A DNA stretch of 64,000 nucleotides from Tetradesmus obliquus (Eukaryota > Chlorophyta > Chlorophyceae > Sphaeropleales > Scenedesmaceae), in assembly GCA_030272155.1 (NCBI GenBank), contig CP126203.1, positions 1,550,001-1,614,000 on the forward strand, written 5' to 3'. A program made the position numbers and the translations under genes. Of the stretch, positions 12,985-22,510 are shown piece after piece (the stretch's first letter is position 1; the number at the start of each line of letters is the position of its first letter). The notes beneath the pieces were generated by a model. That model had not been told where the DNA came from. It made no database searches and was given only the letters and a program-made list of their open reading frames with translations.

Positions 12985-13534
12985 CAAGCCGTCGCCAGGT
13001 TGGCTCGGCGAGCGGCAGCAGCGGGATGCGGCACAGCAGCAGCAGCAGGGGCGGCTGCTGCTGCCGGTGACGGTGCTGTCGGCTGATCAGGCCCGGGAGG
13101 TGCGGCGTAACCCAGTGGCAGTGTGCAGGGAGGCTGAGCAGATGCGGTTGCGGCAGTACAGTGCTGCATGGTCAACGCATTTGGCAATGCTGGATGCTTC
13201 GATGGTGGAAGTGATGGCAGAGTATGGAGAGGTGCGACAGAAGGAGGAGGAGACGCTTCAGAAGGAGGGCCAGCTGCAGAAAGACAGCAGCAGCAGCAAG
13301 GCTGCATCAGGAGGTGCAGCATTTGCAGCGAGCATGATAGGTGCGGGCTTGAAAGCTGGCGCCGCCGGAATGTGGGGGGCATTCGGCGCCGGGATGTGGG
13401 GTGGCATGGGCCGGCAGCAGCAGCAGCAGCAGCAGCAGCAGGGGGCTGGTGCGCGTTTTGGTGCCAAGCCTTTCCAGGGGGTTGGTATGTCTGACAGCAG
13501 CCTGTTTGGTCACAGTCTGGATGGTCTGGATTAA
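2218..13534 (+). CDS. Large Gln/Ser/Ala-rich protein with MYND-like zinc cluster, function unknown
   Basis: Phase-consistent exons are 2921-3068, 4589-4751, 5753-5893, 6391-6528, 6948-7086, 7486-7565, 7878-8118, 8354-9886, 9944-9991, 10287-10469, 11019-11063 and 11267-13534, giving at least 1,708 residues. Two probable earlier exons (2218-2361 and 2551-2649) join each other in phase, but their link to 2921 and the start codon are unresolved. The N-terminal third is ordinary helical-looking sequence (PFLESWWRLHLRLPR, LLAHEPSLDAVLT, HSPLGQLLLHGLQLML). The exon at 8354 and the last exon carry long Gln and Ser tracts encoded by CAG/AGC runs. Near 12660-12780 the last exon has CDGC, CVRC, CWKC and a HPTEAC segment, spaced much like a MYND zinc finger, followed by a CRCND cysteine pair. 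I do not recognise the family, and a protein-protein interaction role for the cluster is inference. The 13019 acceptor region is clean but the 11018 acceptor is weak. Confidence 0.7.
2765..2849 (+). repeat. Upstream copy of the 5' edge of exon 2921-3068
   Basis: The acceptor plus the first ~85 bases of the exon (peptide DDSSEQLQQS, EADGLLGPEG) are repeated 156 bp upstream, with a handful of substitutions. The upstream copy runs into (CTG)n intron sequence instead of the rest of the exon. Confidence 0.85.
3490..4588 (+). repeat. Tandem array of acceptor-side copies of exon 4589-4751
   Basis: About five units of roughly 180-240 bp each repeat the 3' splice site plus the first ~70 bases of the exon that encodes PFLESWWRLHLRLPR. 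Within each unit a second, more diverged version is present (encoding LEDWWRLQLHLGWLQ), so the unit itself arose from an older duplication. Each carries TGCAG acceptors at equivalent positions. The real exon follows the last unit and alone continues into LLAYERAMRLRGYVE. Confidence 0.85.
4752..5680 (+). repeat. Tandem array of donor-side copies of exon 4589-4751, plus one acceptor-side copy of the next exon
   Basis: The end of the exon (LRGYVERASRPNLLAHEPS) and its GTGAGT donor recur from about 4823, 4967, 5110, 5264, 5400 and 5542, at spacings near 145 bp. The first copies keep a GTGAGT donor; the later ones have decayed donors. At about 5624-5680 there is a decayed copy of the acceptor side of exon 5753-5893 (GGGGCTCTG...CAGGCACAAG). 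Confidence 0.85.
6071..6390 (+). repeat. Two upstream copies of the 5' edge of exon 6391-6528
   Basis: The acceptor CTGCAG followed by GCAGCATGGTTTCGCGAGTG occurs in degenerate form at about 6090 and nearly exact at 6241, then in the true exon at 6391. The last two are separated by 150 bp, including a (CTG)n run just before each acceptor. Confidence 0.85.
7184..7250 (+). repeat. Downstream copy of the 3' edge of exon 6948-7086
   Basis: The sequence encoding LAVPVPPASS, followed by a degraded donor and TTTCCTGCAAGCATG, repeats the end of exon 6948-7086 and the first bases of its intron about 150 bp downstream. Confidence 0.75.
7777..7877 (+). repeat. Short intronic tandem repeat before exon 7878-8118
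   Basis: The words CATCACCTGCTGCA and CTTTTTGGTCAAACTC occur twice at about 50-bp spacing, and the GGTC element is then seen in the acceptor region. This is a small intron duplication adjoining the 3' splice site. Confidence 0.6.
9992..10286 (+). repeat. Acceptor-side copies upstream of exon 10287-10469
   Basis: A full copy at 10149 encodes VRYIMSYDQLNLHFLEAGVV, close to the true exon start VRYFLSYDQLNLRFREAGVV at 10287. A shorter fragment (CGCAAAGCAGGTGTTGTGGCC) lies at about 10060. A (CTG)n tract precedes the acceptors. Confidence 0.85.
10470..11018 (+). repeat. Three donor-side copies downstream of exon 10287-10469
   Basis: The exon end, encoding GLLSRQAARCANKMQALAA followed by the donor GTACAGGCAGGCA, recurs at about 10555, 10720 and 10885 at spacings of 165-170 bp. 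Each copy drags along the start of the intron (TTTGAAGTTTGTTATTGTG). Confidence 0.9.
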
Positions 13535-14267
13535 GGCGCCATGGTTGCTGTGAACAGTTTCCCTGTGATGTTTGAGGTGTTGCGTCCTGCGAGTGTGAAT
13601 GTGCTGGCGTGTCTGTCGTCAGACTGTGTTGCAGCACCACAGACTTAGCTGCATGGCAGCATGCATGCGTGTATGTTGTGAACTTGAGCGTTGAGTACTG
13701 CTGGCTTGTAACTCTCCTCTTCGTCTCTTGGAAGCAGTTTCCTGCCATAACTTGCGTTGCTGAGGGATGTTTCGACTACCTTATGCATCAGGCTGCATTG
13801 ATAGCTTCAGCAAGAGCAGCGGCAGTGGGACCCTGCTGCACTGCTTGCTGCCAGCGGGCTACTACTGCTGGTGCAGCGAGACTCGGGCTGTCGCGACCTC
13901 ACACAGCAGATAGAGATGTGCAACAGAGTGATAAAATTCATTTCCTCATAGCCAGTTCTCAGCTCTGGCTTCGCCCTTGACTGTACAGCCAGAGCACTTG
14001 ACCGCTGCCCTGCAGCACGTGTGGCATGCTGGAGATCGCAGCAAAGAATAATTATTCTGCAACACATGCAAAACTCCAGCAATTACATGTTTTAGGAGCC
14101 GCGACCGGTGATCTCTCTGGCTAGGTCCTAACAATACCCACGCCCGATGCACCAGGCCCATTGGCACCAAGAAGCAGCCACATTGGAGTGATCAGCCACC
14201 TTTGTGCATCTCACGCCCTCAGCCCGATCAATTAGACTCCGCCGGACCGTCAGCACCACCCATCACC
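13535..14267. other. Intergenic region between the MYND-like gene and PETN
   Basis: No exon is seen. A TGTAA motif, the usual green-algal polyadenylation signal, lies near 13708, about 175 bp after the upstream stop codon. The PETN promoter must lie in the right part, but I see no clear TATA element. Confidence 0.4.
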
Positions 14268-14953
14268 ATGCTGTGCGCAAAGCAGAACGTGGCCATGCAG
14301 CGCCCAGCTGCCCGCACTGTTGCCGCAGTGCGCCCATCCCTGAGGCGTGCAGTGACCGTGAAGGCCGCTGCTGGCCCCGTGAACAAGGCCGCTCTGGCTG
14401 CAGGTGCTGAGCCTTGCTTGTCTGCGGGGTCTGCGCAGCTTAGCAGATCAGCTTGCGGAGTACTCGAATTAATTGTAATAATGGCAGCATTTTGCGTCAA
14501 TTGGGCAGCCGGTCACTAGCAGCAGCTGTCAGGGCGGGAGTGGTGGCTCACCCGGCCCTACTGTGGTTGGTTTGGCCTCATGGGCGTGCCTATGATTTAT
14601 AGTTGATATCCGGCAGTGATTAGACATTCATTAAAGCTAATTCAGCACGCTGCTGCACCAGGCAGCATCAGAATGACCATGCGGCAGTGTCCCTTGCTGC
14701 TTCCCACCCGTCTGCTGTTGCGGAGCAGTAGGAGGCAGTGTTGACTTTCTGCTGACGCTTCTGCTGCTGTTTGACTTTTCCTGCAGGCGCCGCTTCCTTC
14801 GCCATGGCCATTGCCCCCGCAGCACAGGCAGCACAGGAGGTCATGATGGTTGCTGAGGGCGAGCCAGCAATTGTGCAGATTGGCTGGGCAGCAGTGTGCG
14901 TGATGTTCTCATTCAGCCTGTCCCTGGTTGTGTGGGGCCGTTCCGGCATGTAA
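14268..14953 (+). CDS. PETN: Cytochrome b6f complex subunit PetN, nuclear-encoded, plastid-targeted
   Basis: Exon 1 is 14268-14403 and exon 2 is 14787-14953, joined in phase 1, giving 100 residues. The C-terminal part (GEPAIVQIGWAAVCVMFSFS, then LSLVVWGRSGM) matches the single-helix PetN subunit, whose plant form ends SLSLVVWGRSGL. PetN is a tiny thylakoid membrane protein needed for assembly and stability of the cytochrome b6f complex. The first ~45 residues are rich in Ala, Arg and Val with few acids (RPAARTVAAVRPSLRR), typical of a plastid transit peptide. A second hydrophobic stretch, ASFAMAIAPAAQAAQ, follows and may act as a thylakoid-transfer or cleavage region. The mature end is Met rather than Leu. 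The intron separates most of the transit peptide from the mature protein. The ATG at 14268 is chosen because the presequence starts cleanly there. Confidence 0.93.
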
Positions 14954-16184
14954 GCTGCTCGGCATGCATCAAACGTAACGTAACAACATTATGTTTGGGT
15001 GGCGTGGCTAGCATCCTCAATCACAGACCCTAGCAGCAGCACCGGCAGCAGCGCAGCTAGCAGCTAGCGCCAGCAGCAGCAGCAGCTTTCGTGGGTTGCT
15101 GCTGCAGCAGCAACGGCAGCGGCAGCCTGTTGTGCCGGAGTGCTTGCAGCAGGGGCTTAGGCAGCAGAAACGCACATTGGGCAGGAGCGACAGCAGGAGC
15201 CAGGTGGCAGCAGCAGCTGCAGGCCTGGCAGCAGCGGCAGCTGAGCTGGAAGCAGAGCGGGAGCTGGAAGCAGTTACCAGCATGGTTGTTCGACCCAGCA
15301 ACTGCTGGTGCTCGCCTGTTGGTTGTTCTTAGTGATTTGTTTGAACCACATATCCAGCAGGATTGTGGCAGCAGCTTGTCTTCCTGCAAGCTTGCTGCTT
15401 GTTTTCCTGCAAGGTGTCTGTGTTGAGGTGTGATGTCAGCGGCTGCAGCAGTGCTTTGTGCGGAGCAATGAACTCCCCACTTGCATGCTGGCTTTGTTTG
15501 CTGATGTTTGGCCTGAGAAGGTGTTTGGCGGCTGGCTGCATTTCTAGGGGTGGCGGCTGCTTGTAAGTGGATTACACATGCAACCTGTTGCCATCAGTGC
15601 GTGAAATGATCTTGTTAGGTGTGCTGACAGCATAACTGGGCTTCAAAACTTGAACCTTGAAGGCAACCAGTCACAGGGCAACCAGTCACAGTGCTGGGAA
15701 CTCTGCAAACTTCCTGTTCACAGTTGCTGCAAAATGCTAGCTTCCGCTCAGCCAGGGCGAACAGAAATGACACAATGAGAGAACTGCGCTGCAGGGAACT
15801 GCTATGGCGTAGCTTGCAGCTCAGCTGAGCTGCAGAATATTCAAGGGTCATAACGTGCATGCAGGTCAATCATTGCAAGCGCATGCAACATAATGCGTAC
15901 TCAGCAGAGTCAGGGGAACTTCCCAGCAATCGGATTGCTTGCAGCTGAGCTGTGGAGACACACGTGACAACGTCCGTAATGCTTGCCTGCAGCTAACAAG
16001 AAGCGGCAACATCACAGCAGGCCAGGGCAGGCATGCACACGAAGACCTTGTCGGCACACCATTGTGTAACAGCAGCGCAAACTTTCAAAGCATGTGCTAT
16101 GGTCTGCGCAGCCGACAGCACACCACACCAATGAAGGTGGCAGTATCAGCACCGCAGCACTATTTGCCGCATTGACAACAGCCC
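14954..16184. other. Mostly unassigned region downstream of PETN
   Basis: Both neighbours point towards this stretch: PETN ends at its left and SLD5 ends beyond its right. A Gln/Ala/Glu-rich open stretch at 15096-15332 is listed separately as weak. I see no other exon. Confidence 0.35.
15096..15332 (+). CDS. Weak candidate exon, Ala/Glu-rich
   Basis: A 78-codon open stretch includes VAAAAAGLAAAAAELEAERE, which looks like a short coiled coil. It has no ATG in good context, no matching neighbours, and its composition follows from GCAGCA runs. It may be an exon of a small unrecognised gene or only low-complexity DNA. Confidence 0.15.
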   Translation: MLLQQQRQRQPVVPECLQQGLRQQKRTLGRSDSRSQVAAAAAGLAAAAAELEAERELEAVTSMVVRPSNCWCSPVGCS

Positions 16185-16600
16185 CACGGCAGGAGCATCG
16201 CAGTGGGCACGCCTGGCCTGCCTACCAGCGCCGCCTGCTTCTAGTAGAAGCTACTAGAGTAGTACCAGCAGCTGTTGCTCATTGACCCAGCAGCCTGCGC
16301 AGTGTGCGTTTGCTGCCCTTGCTGCGGCCCGCGGCTGGCAACAGCCAGTCCTGGCCACAGCTGCTCCTACAGCTCCACTTGTCATCACAGCTGACAGCAA
16401 GTTCCCTCTTGCTGTTACAGCAGGCACACCTGGCCCGCCTCCACCAACGCCTTGACTGTGGTGGCATGCATGTGCCTGCTGCGCGCGGTTGATGACAGGT
16501 TCTCACCATCAACTGCTTGAATTTCATCACAGCAGGCACACCTGGCCCGCCTCCACCAGTGCCTTGACTGTGGTGTACTTGATGGCCATCATATCAACTG
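16185..16600 (-). repeat. Stop-codon-side copies downstream of the last SLD5 exon
   Basis: The last exon's end (plus-strand word CAGGCACACCTGGCCCGCCT) recurs at about 16420 and 16531, with a decayed version near 16200. These extend into the sequence that follows the stop codon. They lie 3' of the intact exon in the sense of the gene. Confidence 0.85.
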
Positions 16601-16634
16601 CAGCTGGCGACGGCAAGGAGTCTTTGGAGTCCTG

Positions 16635-19321
16635 TTACAGCAGGCACACCTGGCCCGCCTCCACCAGTGCCTTGACTGTGGTGTACTTGATGGCCATGGT
16701 GTCGCCCCGCCGCAGCTCAGCCGTCTGGCCATCAGGGCCGTCCGGCACCTGCAGCAGCAGCAGCGGCGGCAGCAGTTTTCCAACTGTGCTTGCAGCATCT
16801 CCCAGCCTGTTTGCGCTCATGCAAAGTTTCAATTGCTGTGTTTGCCGGCATGCCTGCAATGACAACTTTGGTTTGAGTTGACCTGCTCAGCCTTTCGCCA
16901 CATGCTGCATGCGCATTTTGCATAATCGCCTGCTCATTCGCCTGGCCCTGGCCTATCTGCAATAGGCCACTGCTGCCCACAAGAACACAAGCACAAGCCC
17001 GCCGACCAGGCCCTGGCATACTGCCACAGTAGCTGGCTGCGCTGTGCATGCAGGACATGGCTGAGTCATGGCAGGCCACTGGCCCCGCTGGCCGCACCTG
17101 CCCACAGTCGTCCAGCACGCGCGCAAAGACTGACATGCAGCCACCCCCAGCCAGGCCCTGGCGCACGTTACAAGCCTGAATACAAATTATGCCACCAGAA
17201 TTGACAGCTCACCTGCCCGCAGTCGTCCAGCACGCGCGCAAAGACATACTTGGCTTCATCAGGTGTGTCCAGCAGCCGCTTCTCAGCCTCACCCTCATAG
17301 CGCTTGACCTGTCACAATCAGTGGACAGACACAACAACCAGCAACAGCTATCAGTTTGCGGCAGCAGCAGCAGCCCCATCAATCAGCGACAGTCGCTACA
17401 GTCAGCAGCAGCCGTTTCTCAGCCTCGTCCTCGTCGCGCTGGACCTGCAGCAGCAGCAACAAACAGCAAGCACGTCACATATTGAGCAATTGCTGTGTTG
17501 CTGAGCAAGGGCGGCAATGCAGCAGCCGTTTGTCCGCCTTGCCCTCGCAGCCGCTTGACCTGCCAGCCAACTGGGTGGGGCAGCTGCATCGCTTCATTAC
17601 AGGTTGTTGCTGCTTCCAACACCACACTTTTCCGCGTAGCGCCTCGAGCCATCCGTCACAAAACACTGTACAGCACCACATGGTGGCCTAGCACTTGCTG
17701 AAATCAAGTGGCAGCATCCCATCAACAGCACTCCACCCACCAGGCTCTGGTAGTTGGGCGGCAGATCGTTGAGCACGCTGCTCTTCATGTAGCGCCCCAT
17801 CGCCACGAAGAAGCTGCTGGCGTAGCTGCGCTCCTGCTTCGATAAGCGCTCGCGCAGGGCTTCTGTGTCAAGCATAGAACCTGTCCCGTGGGAAATGTGC
17901 AAACCGCAGGCGAGCAGACAAGCACAGGTCCAAGGTTGCTGTGTGGATGGCATATGTGTGGAAGCAAGCAATAGCGGGCTGGGGCATGCAGGAGGTGTAC
18001 GGTGTGGGCAAACAGGTGGTTGCTGCATACAGAGGATGGCACATGGGCTTGAACGCCCGTTCATATCATCAAGGGTGACGGCTGCGCATGTAGCTGGTTG
18101 TGATTGCTGTGGAAACACCACGAACAGGACAGCCAGCACTACTGCGATTCCCAAGCATTGCTTGAGCAATTGCTGACATTCTTCCTGTTCTTACGTCAGC
18201 ATCTGCTGTAGTTGCACAACTGCTGCTGCCGTCAGCATTGCTGCCTGCGTCATTCACAGCTGCTGCTTTCTTGCTGTCTCTCCAGCTCTGACATGCTGAC
18301 ATGCTTATTGTGGTTGCGGCCACCTGCTGCCCTCACCTGCGCTCTGCTCAATCTTTTCTAGCCGCGCGCGCAGGTATGCCTTCAGCAGGAAACGCACCCT
18401 GTCCTGCTCATAGGACAGCACCTGCCGTACTAGCTCATAGTCCCGCTGCCCCTCCATAGCATCTATTTCTGTTTCCTGCAAGTGTTTGCAGGACATGCGG
18501 CACACAGCATAGGTGTGAGTGAGCCGGCAGCACAGGGCGCAGCACCTGCTGTACCAGCCCTGGGTAATGCTGCCCTGCCAGAGCACCTGCCTCTGTTTCC
18601 TGCAAATGTTTGCAGGAGCATAGCAGAGGTGATACTCTCCCGGATGAGCTTCCCAGCTAGTTTAGTGTTGTTTATTGTTTTTTGATCATGCAATCACCGG
18701 CAGGCTCTGCTGTCTGCTGCACTCTGGCTGCTTTGCAAACCAGCCCAGCATTTGATGGTGGCTTGCAGGACCTAACGGAACATGGTATGATACGCCAAGT
18801 GCTGGCCAGGCAAATACAGCACCGTACCCTACAACCTACACACACAAGGTCACTGTAGAATTGTTGCGGGCATCAGCATAACGCCATGTGCACCCGGCAT
18901 GCAACAACTGCCAACAGTTCCATCTGCAGGGCATTCAGGGCATTCAGAAACGCAGAACACCCACCTGCCGCTTTAGCCCAGCTTTTACTCTTTCTACCAG
19001 CTCCTCCTTATACTGCAGTATTTCTGGAGCCATGCGCTCATTGAGCAGTGCCTGATTTCGAAAAGTGCAGCCAGCAGCAATAGCAGGGTTGAGGCAGGGC
19101 AACCAGCTTGCAGCAGCATGCTGGCCTGCTGATTGCTGAGCAGCCATACAGCAGGCCTTGTTACATACAACATAAGTGAAATCAATTCTCACCCGCTTCA
19201 GCAGCTCAAAGTCGCTGCAGCCCATGTCCAGGGAGCCATCTTGCGTGGCATACTCATGATGCATACCGGAGGTGCTCGGCTGCCCCGACTGGTCTCGCTG
19301 TGAGCTGTCGTTTGGATCCAT
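16635..19321 (-). CDS. SLD5: GINS complex subunit SLD5 (GINS4)
   Basis: Six exons join in phase: 19321-19193, 19051-18965, 18475-18337, 17862-17741, 17308-17213 and 16748-16635, giving 228 residues, close to the ~223 of the human protein. SLD5 is one of four GINS subunits that, with MCM2-7 and CDC45, form the replicative CMG helicase in the nucleus. Recognisable segments are LLNERMAPEILQYKEELVER in the N-terminal helical domain, YEQDRVRFLLKAYLRARLEK and the conserved LSKQERSYASSFFVAMGRYM helix. The C-terminal beta domain is LRRGDTMAIKYTTVKALVEA and ends QVCLL. The start is the only ATG preceding the first exon's acidic, Ser-rich N-terminus. The stop codon overlaps a TGTAA motif. The gene is divergent from the GNAT gene. 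Confidence 0.93.
17095..17140 (-). repeat. Donor-side copy downstream of SLD5 exon 17308-17213
   Basis: The end of the exon (plus-strand GTCGTCCAGCACGCGCGCAA, encoding FARVLDDCG) and its donor recur about 120 bp further along in the sense of the gene. Confidence 0.85.
17405..17575 (-). repeat. Acceptor-side copies upstream of SLD5 exon 17308-17213
   Basis: Two diverged copies of the exon start (plus-strand GCAGCCGCTTCTCAGCCTC and following) lie at about 17405-17455 and 17518-17573, each next to a CTGCAG/CTGCC acceptor-like sequence read on the minus strand. Confidence 0.8.
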
Positions 19322-19628
19322 GTTTGCTTCAGTGGTTCACTTGTCTATCGACTAGGACGACCAACTGTTGGCAACAAATAGTTTTTTTGCAAGCTGTCCC
19401 TCAGCTACAGGCTTGCAACAAAGCAAGCGGTTTGGATACGATAACAGCATTGCAGACGAAACACAGAACGGGGGCGGTGCGGTTGGGTTGGTACTGAAAT
19501 TCAAAACCCTTGTCATGTTACCTGGCCCTGTGATCTCGCAACGGGGCTAAGACTTTTAAATTCTACTTGCAGGATTCGGTTATAATAAAACACTGACCTT
19601 GAGTTCAACCAACGCGGCTTCAGCCCCG
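19322..19628. promoter_or_regulatory. Divergent promoter region between SLD5 and the GNAT gene
   Basis: The two start codons are divergent and only 307 bp apart, so both 5' UTRs and promoters must fit here. An A/T-rich stretch TTATAATAAAACACTGACC lies at 19580-19598, just before the GNAT start. No TATA box can be assigned with confidence. Confidence 0.5.
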
Positions 19629-21386
19629 ATGATAGTAGCAGCAGTAGCTCTACCGTCAGCAGCATGCTCTAGGCCAGTACTGAAGCCATGTAGAACCCGC
19701 CTTAAGGTGCTTGATCAGTTGACACTCGTCCAAAGTGTTACAGCCGTCTTAAACATTGGTTGGTCCTGCTACAATTTCGTCTCCATCTGCCATTGAGCAA
19801 TGCCACTGGATGGCCGCAGGTTGTAGCATGCGCAGCACCAGCAGCTGTGAAGGAAGCTGTGATTCCTGCTGGCAAAGTCACAGTAGGGTGAGCATACCGT
19901 ATGCATTTGATTACATGTCAGGGACTGGCTAATGCACATGCAAGGGCGCTGCAGTGCCATGCTCTGGCAGTTCCCTTTTACGCTGCCAGCTGTGTTACCA
20001 AGGCATGCAGCATCTTCACTGTCAAACAGTAAAGCAAACATCCCACTTGCAAGCATGCAGCATCCTCTGGTCTATCCATAATACCTGCCATGCACCTCCA
20101 CAGCAAGTATGTGCAGCGTTCACCCTGCAGATCACCGCAGCTAGCTGCCGCTTTGCCCTATCGCAAGCTCCTGCAAGCAAAAGATATGCAAGGAGCGGGC
20201 CTGCTGCTCTCTACTCTGTCACGCACCTTGCTGTATAGGCGTTCACAAAGAGACAACACATAAACTGCTGCTGTGTTCTTGCAGGTTCCTGCAAGCAAAC
20301 GATGTGCAAGGAGCTGGCCTGCTGCTGACACGCGCCTTTGCAGGAACTCCGGAAGCAGTAAAGCTGGATGAGGCAGTGTGAGTGGCAGCCGCAGCAGCTG
20401 CAACTGCACAGCAGGGTGTCATTTGTGCCTGCGCTGCTGCAATTGCGCTGAAGAGGCAGCTGTGGGTGCTGCATGCTGCAGCAGTACGCTGTTGCAGTGT
20501 CTGCCCGCACGTGCTTGCAGCTGCTGCTGCTGTTGTGGTTGCAACTGCTGGTGGGGATGCGCTGCTCCGCAAGCCATCAGAGCATAGCAGCAAGCCTGCA
20601 TGAAATGTGTCAGCATGGCAGAGCTGTCTTGAAGCAACATGCGGCCCTGCCATCACAACATCACTTTAAACGCCTGTGCCGGCCAAACTGTCTTGCTCTG
20701 ATGGGTCTCTGTTTTTACCGCTCCCTGCAGCAAGTTCATGCAGTTGCACATCAATGACGAGCAAGAATGCACGCTGGTAGCCAAGCTGCTGCCCACAGGT
20801 GCGCTCAGCCCACCGCCCCGCGCCGCACTTCTGCAGGATTCAGTTCTGCTGCTGCAGGATGTCGTCTTACCCAGCTATCAGCTCCACCCGCTGCCCAGTG
20901 CATGTACTGCCTTTCATGGTTTTGGTTTGCTAGATGGCCCAGCAACTGAACCGCAATGCGACATGCACATTGTGTTTTATGCAGACCCCGCGCTGCTGCC
21001 GCCTGGCAAGTCGGCCCGCCTGGTGGGCGTTGTCAGCCTGTCATTCAGCGCGGCAGGGCGGGAAGATTTCCGCAGCCTTGCGCCACCAGCCGACCAGCCC
21101 TACCTGTCAAACATGGCAGTGGACCCAAAGTTCAGGCGGTGAGCAGATTGTTTATTGCTCAGATAAGTCAGCTGCGTTATGTTCTGTGTCAATTTACAGT
21201 AGAGACGCAGATACCAGCAGCAATACCTGTCAAACATGGCAGTGGACCACAAGTTCAGGCAGTGAGCATATCTCTTGGACTCGAGTATGAAACAGCTGAC
21301 TCGGTGAATACAAACAACGCAACAGCAGGCTTGTCAGGTAGGCTCCATGCAAGAGATGGTGTGTGCCACCTGCCTGACCTGCTATG

Positions 21387-21422
<36 letters not shown>

Positions 21423-21963
21423 TGCTGCTGCCGCCGCAGGCAAGGCATAGCCAGGGCTATGCTTGAAGCGTGTGACAGCGCAGCGCAAGTCAGGGCGCAG
21501 GACACTATCTGGCTGCATGTGCGGCAGGCAGATGAAGCAGCACAGCAGCTGTACACCAGTTACGGTTATAGCGAGGTGGGCGGCTGTGCCAGACAAGTGA
21601 CAATAACTTTGAAAGTGGAAAGTGGCAGCTGCTGTTTCGTTCTTTGTCGGCCGCAGTGCTGTAGTGTGCGAGTTACCCACCTGAAATGCGCAACCAGGAA
21701 CATTCCTATGTTCCTGCATGTCTGCAGCGCGGAGCAGCTTGGCCTGGATCCTGCTTCCAGCCACAAGGCTGCTGATTGGTATAACAGCACATGATGCTGT
21801 ACAGCCAGTAATGATCTTGCCTTCTTGCTTTATCTGCTATGTATTTTATCAGGTGGTGCGCGACCCTGCGTCAGCTCCTGGCGTGTTTGGCCTGCTGCTG
21901 GGGGGAGGCGGCGCGCAGGCAGTGCGGCCACGCATCCTTATGAAGCGACAAGTGGCTCAGTGA
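19629..21963 (+). CDS. GNAT-family N-acetyltransferase, probably plastid-targeted
   Basis: Exons 19629-19706, 19820-19887, 20285-20377, 20731-21138, 21440-21575 and 21853-21963 join in phase to 297 residues. GNAT enzymes transfer acetyl from acetyl-CoA to amines, often protein N-termini or lysines. The acetyl-CoA-binding motif A is visible as YLSNMAVDPKFRRQGIARAM, with the RxxGIA pyrophosphate loop. Strand 7/helix 4 follow as DTIWLHVRQADEAAQQLYTS then YGYSE. The segment GFLQANDVQGAGLLLTRAF is typical of the N-terminal strand and helix. The first exon (MIVAAVALPSAACSRPVLKP) is Ala/Ser/Arg-rich without acids, as in a plastid transit peptide; the plastid location is inference. Substrate cannot be told. 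The unusual insert PPPRAALLQDSVLLL lies in the middle. Confidence 0.85.
20152..20225 (+). repeat. Acceptor-side copy upstream of GNAT exon 20285-20377
   Basis: The words CTCCTGCAAGCAAAAGATAT and GCAAGGAGCGGGCCTGCTGC mirror the exon start (CTGCAAGCAAACGATGTGC, GGAGCTGGCCTGCTGCTGAC) about 125 bp upstream. Confidence 0.8.
21218..21262 (+). repeat. Donor-side copy downstream of GNAT exon 20731-21138
   Basis: CTGTCAAACATGGCAGTGGA, the end of the exon with its GTGAGC donor, recurs about 120 bp downstream. The copy has CAC for CCA and CAG for CGG near the end but keeps the donor. Confidence 0.9.
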
Positions 21964-22510
21964 GGTCATCATGTGCCTCTTGTGGCTGATGTGTGTAAGG
22001 GGAGGGTGCTGCGCAGGCAGTAAGACCGCGCATCCTTATGAGGCGGCAGGTGGCTCAGTGAGGCCATCATGTGCCTCTTGTGGCTGATGTGCATAAGGGG
22101 AGGGTGCTGCGCAGGCAGTAAGACCGCGCATCCTTATGAGGCGGCAGGTGGCTCAGTGAGGCCATCATGTGCCTCTTGTGGCTGATGTGCATAAGGGGAG
22201 GGTGCTGCGCAGGCAGTACGGCCATGCATCCTCATGAGACGGCAGATCATCTGTGCGGCACATTGATGCTCAGTGATGCTCTTGTTGCCTCTTGTGCTGA
22301 GGGCAGGCGGCGCACAGGCAAATCCACGCATTCCAAATGAAGCCACAACTTGAAGTTGTGCAGTGCAGTGAAGTGAGGCCCTTGGCGCCTTTTGTGCCTC
22401 ATGTGAAGATGGACAGTCTAGCATGAAAATGCAAGTTTGCTGTGGGCAGGCGGCCCGCCCGCGCGCAGGCAGCGCGGCCGCGCATCCTTATTAGGCGGCA
22501 AGTTGCGCAG
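21964..22510 (+). repeat. 3' array: copies of the GNAT stop-codon region
   Basis: The exon end, encoding RPRILMKRQVAQ-stop, plus about 60 bases of 3' flank recurs from about 22012, 22115 and 22205 at roughly 100-bp spacing. A more diverged copy sits at 22440-22510. The key words are GCAGGCAGT, CGCATCCTTATGA and GTGGCTCAGTGAGG. These lie beyond the probable polyadenylation site. Confidence 0.85.
21994..21998 (+). terminator. Candidate polyadenylation signal TGTAA for the GNAT gene
   Basis: TGTAA lies 31 bp after the stop codon. It is the main polyadenylation signal known in chlorophycean algae. The equivalent position in the downstream copies reads TGCATAAG, so only the first unit carries it intact. 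Confidence 0.45.
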
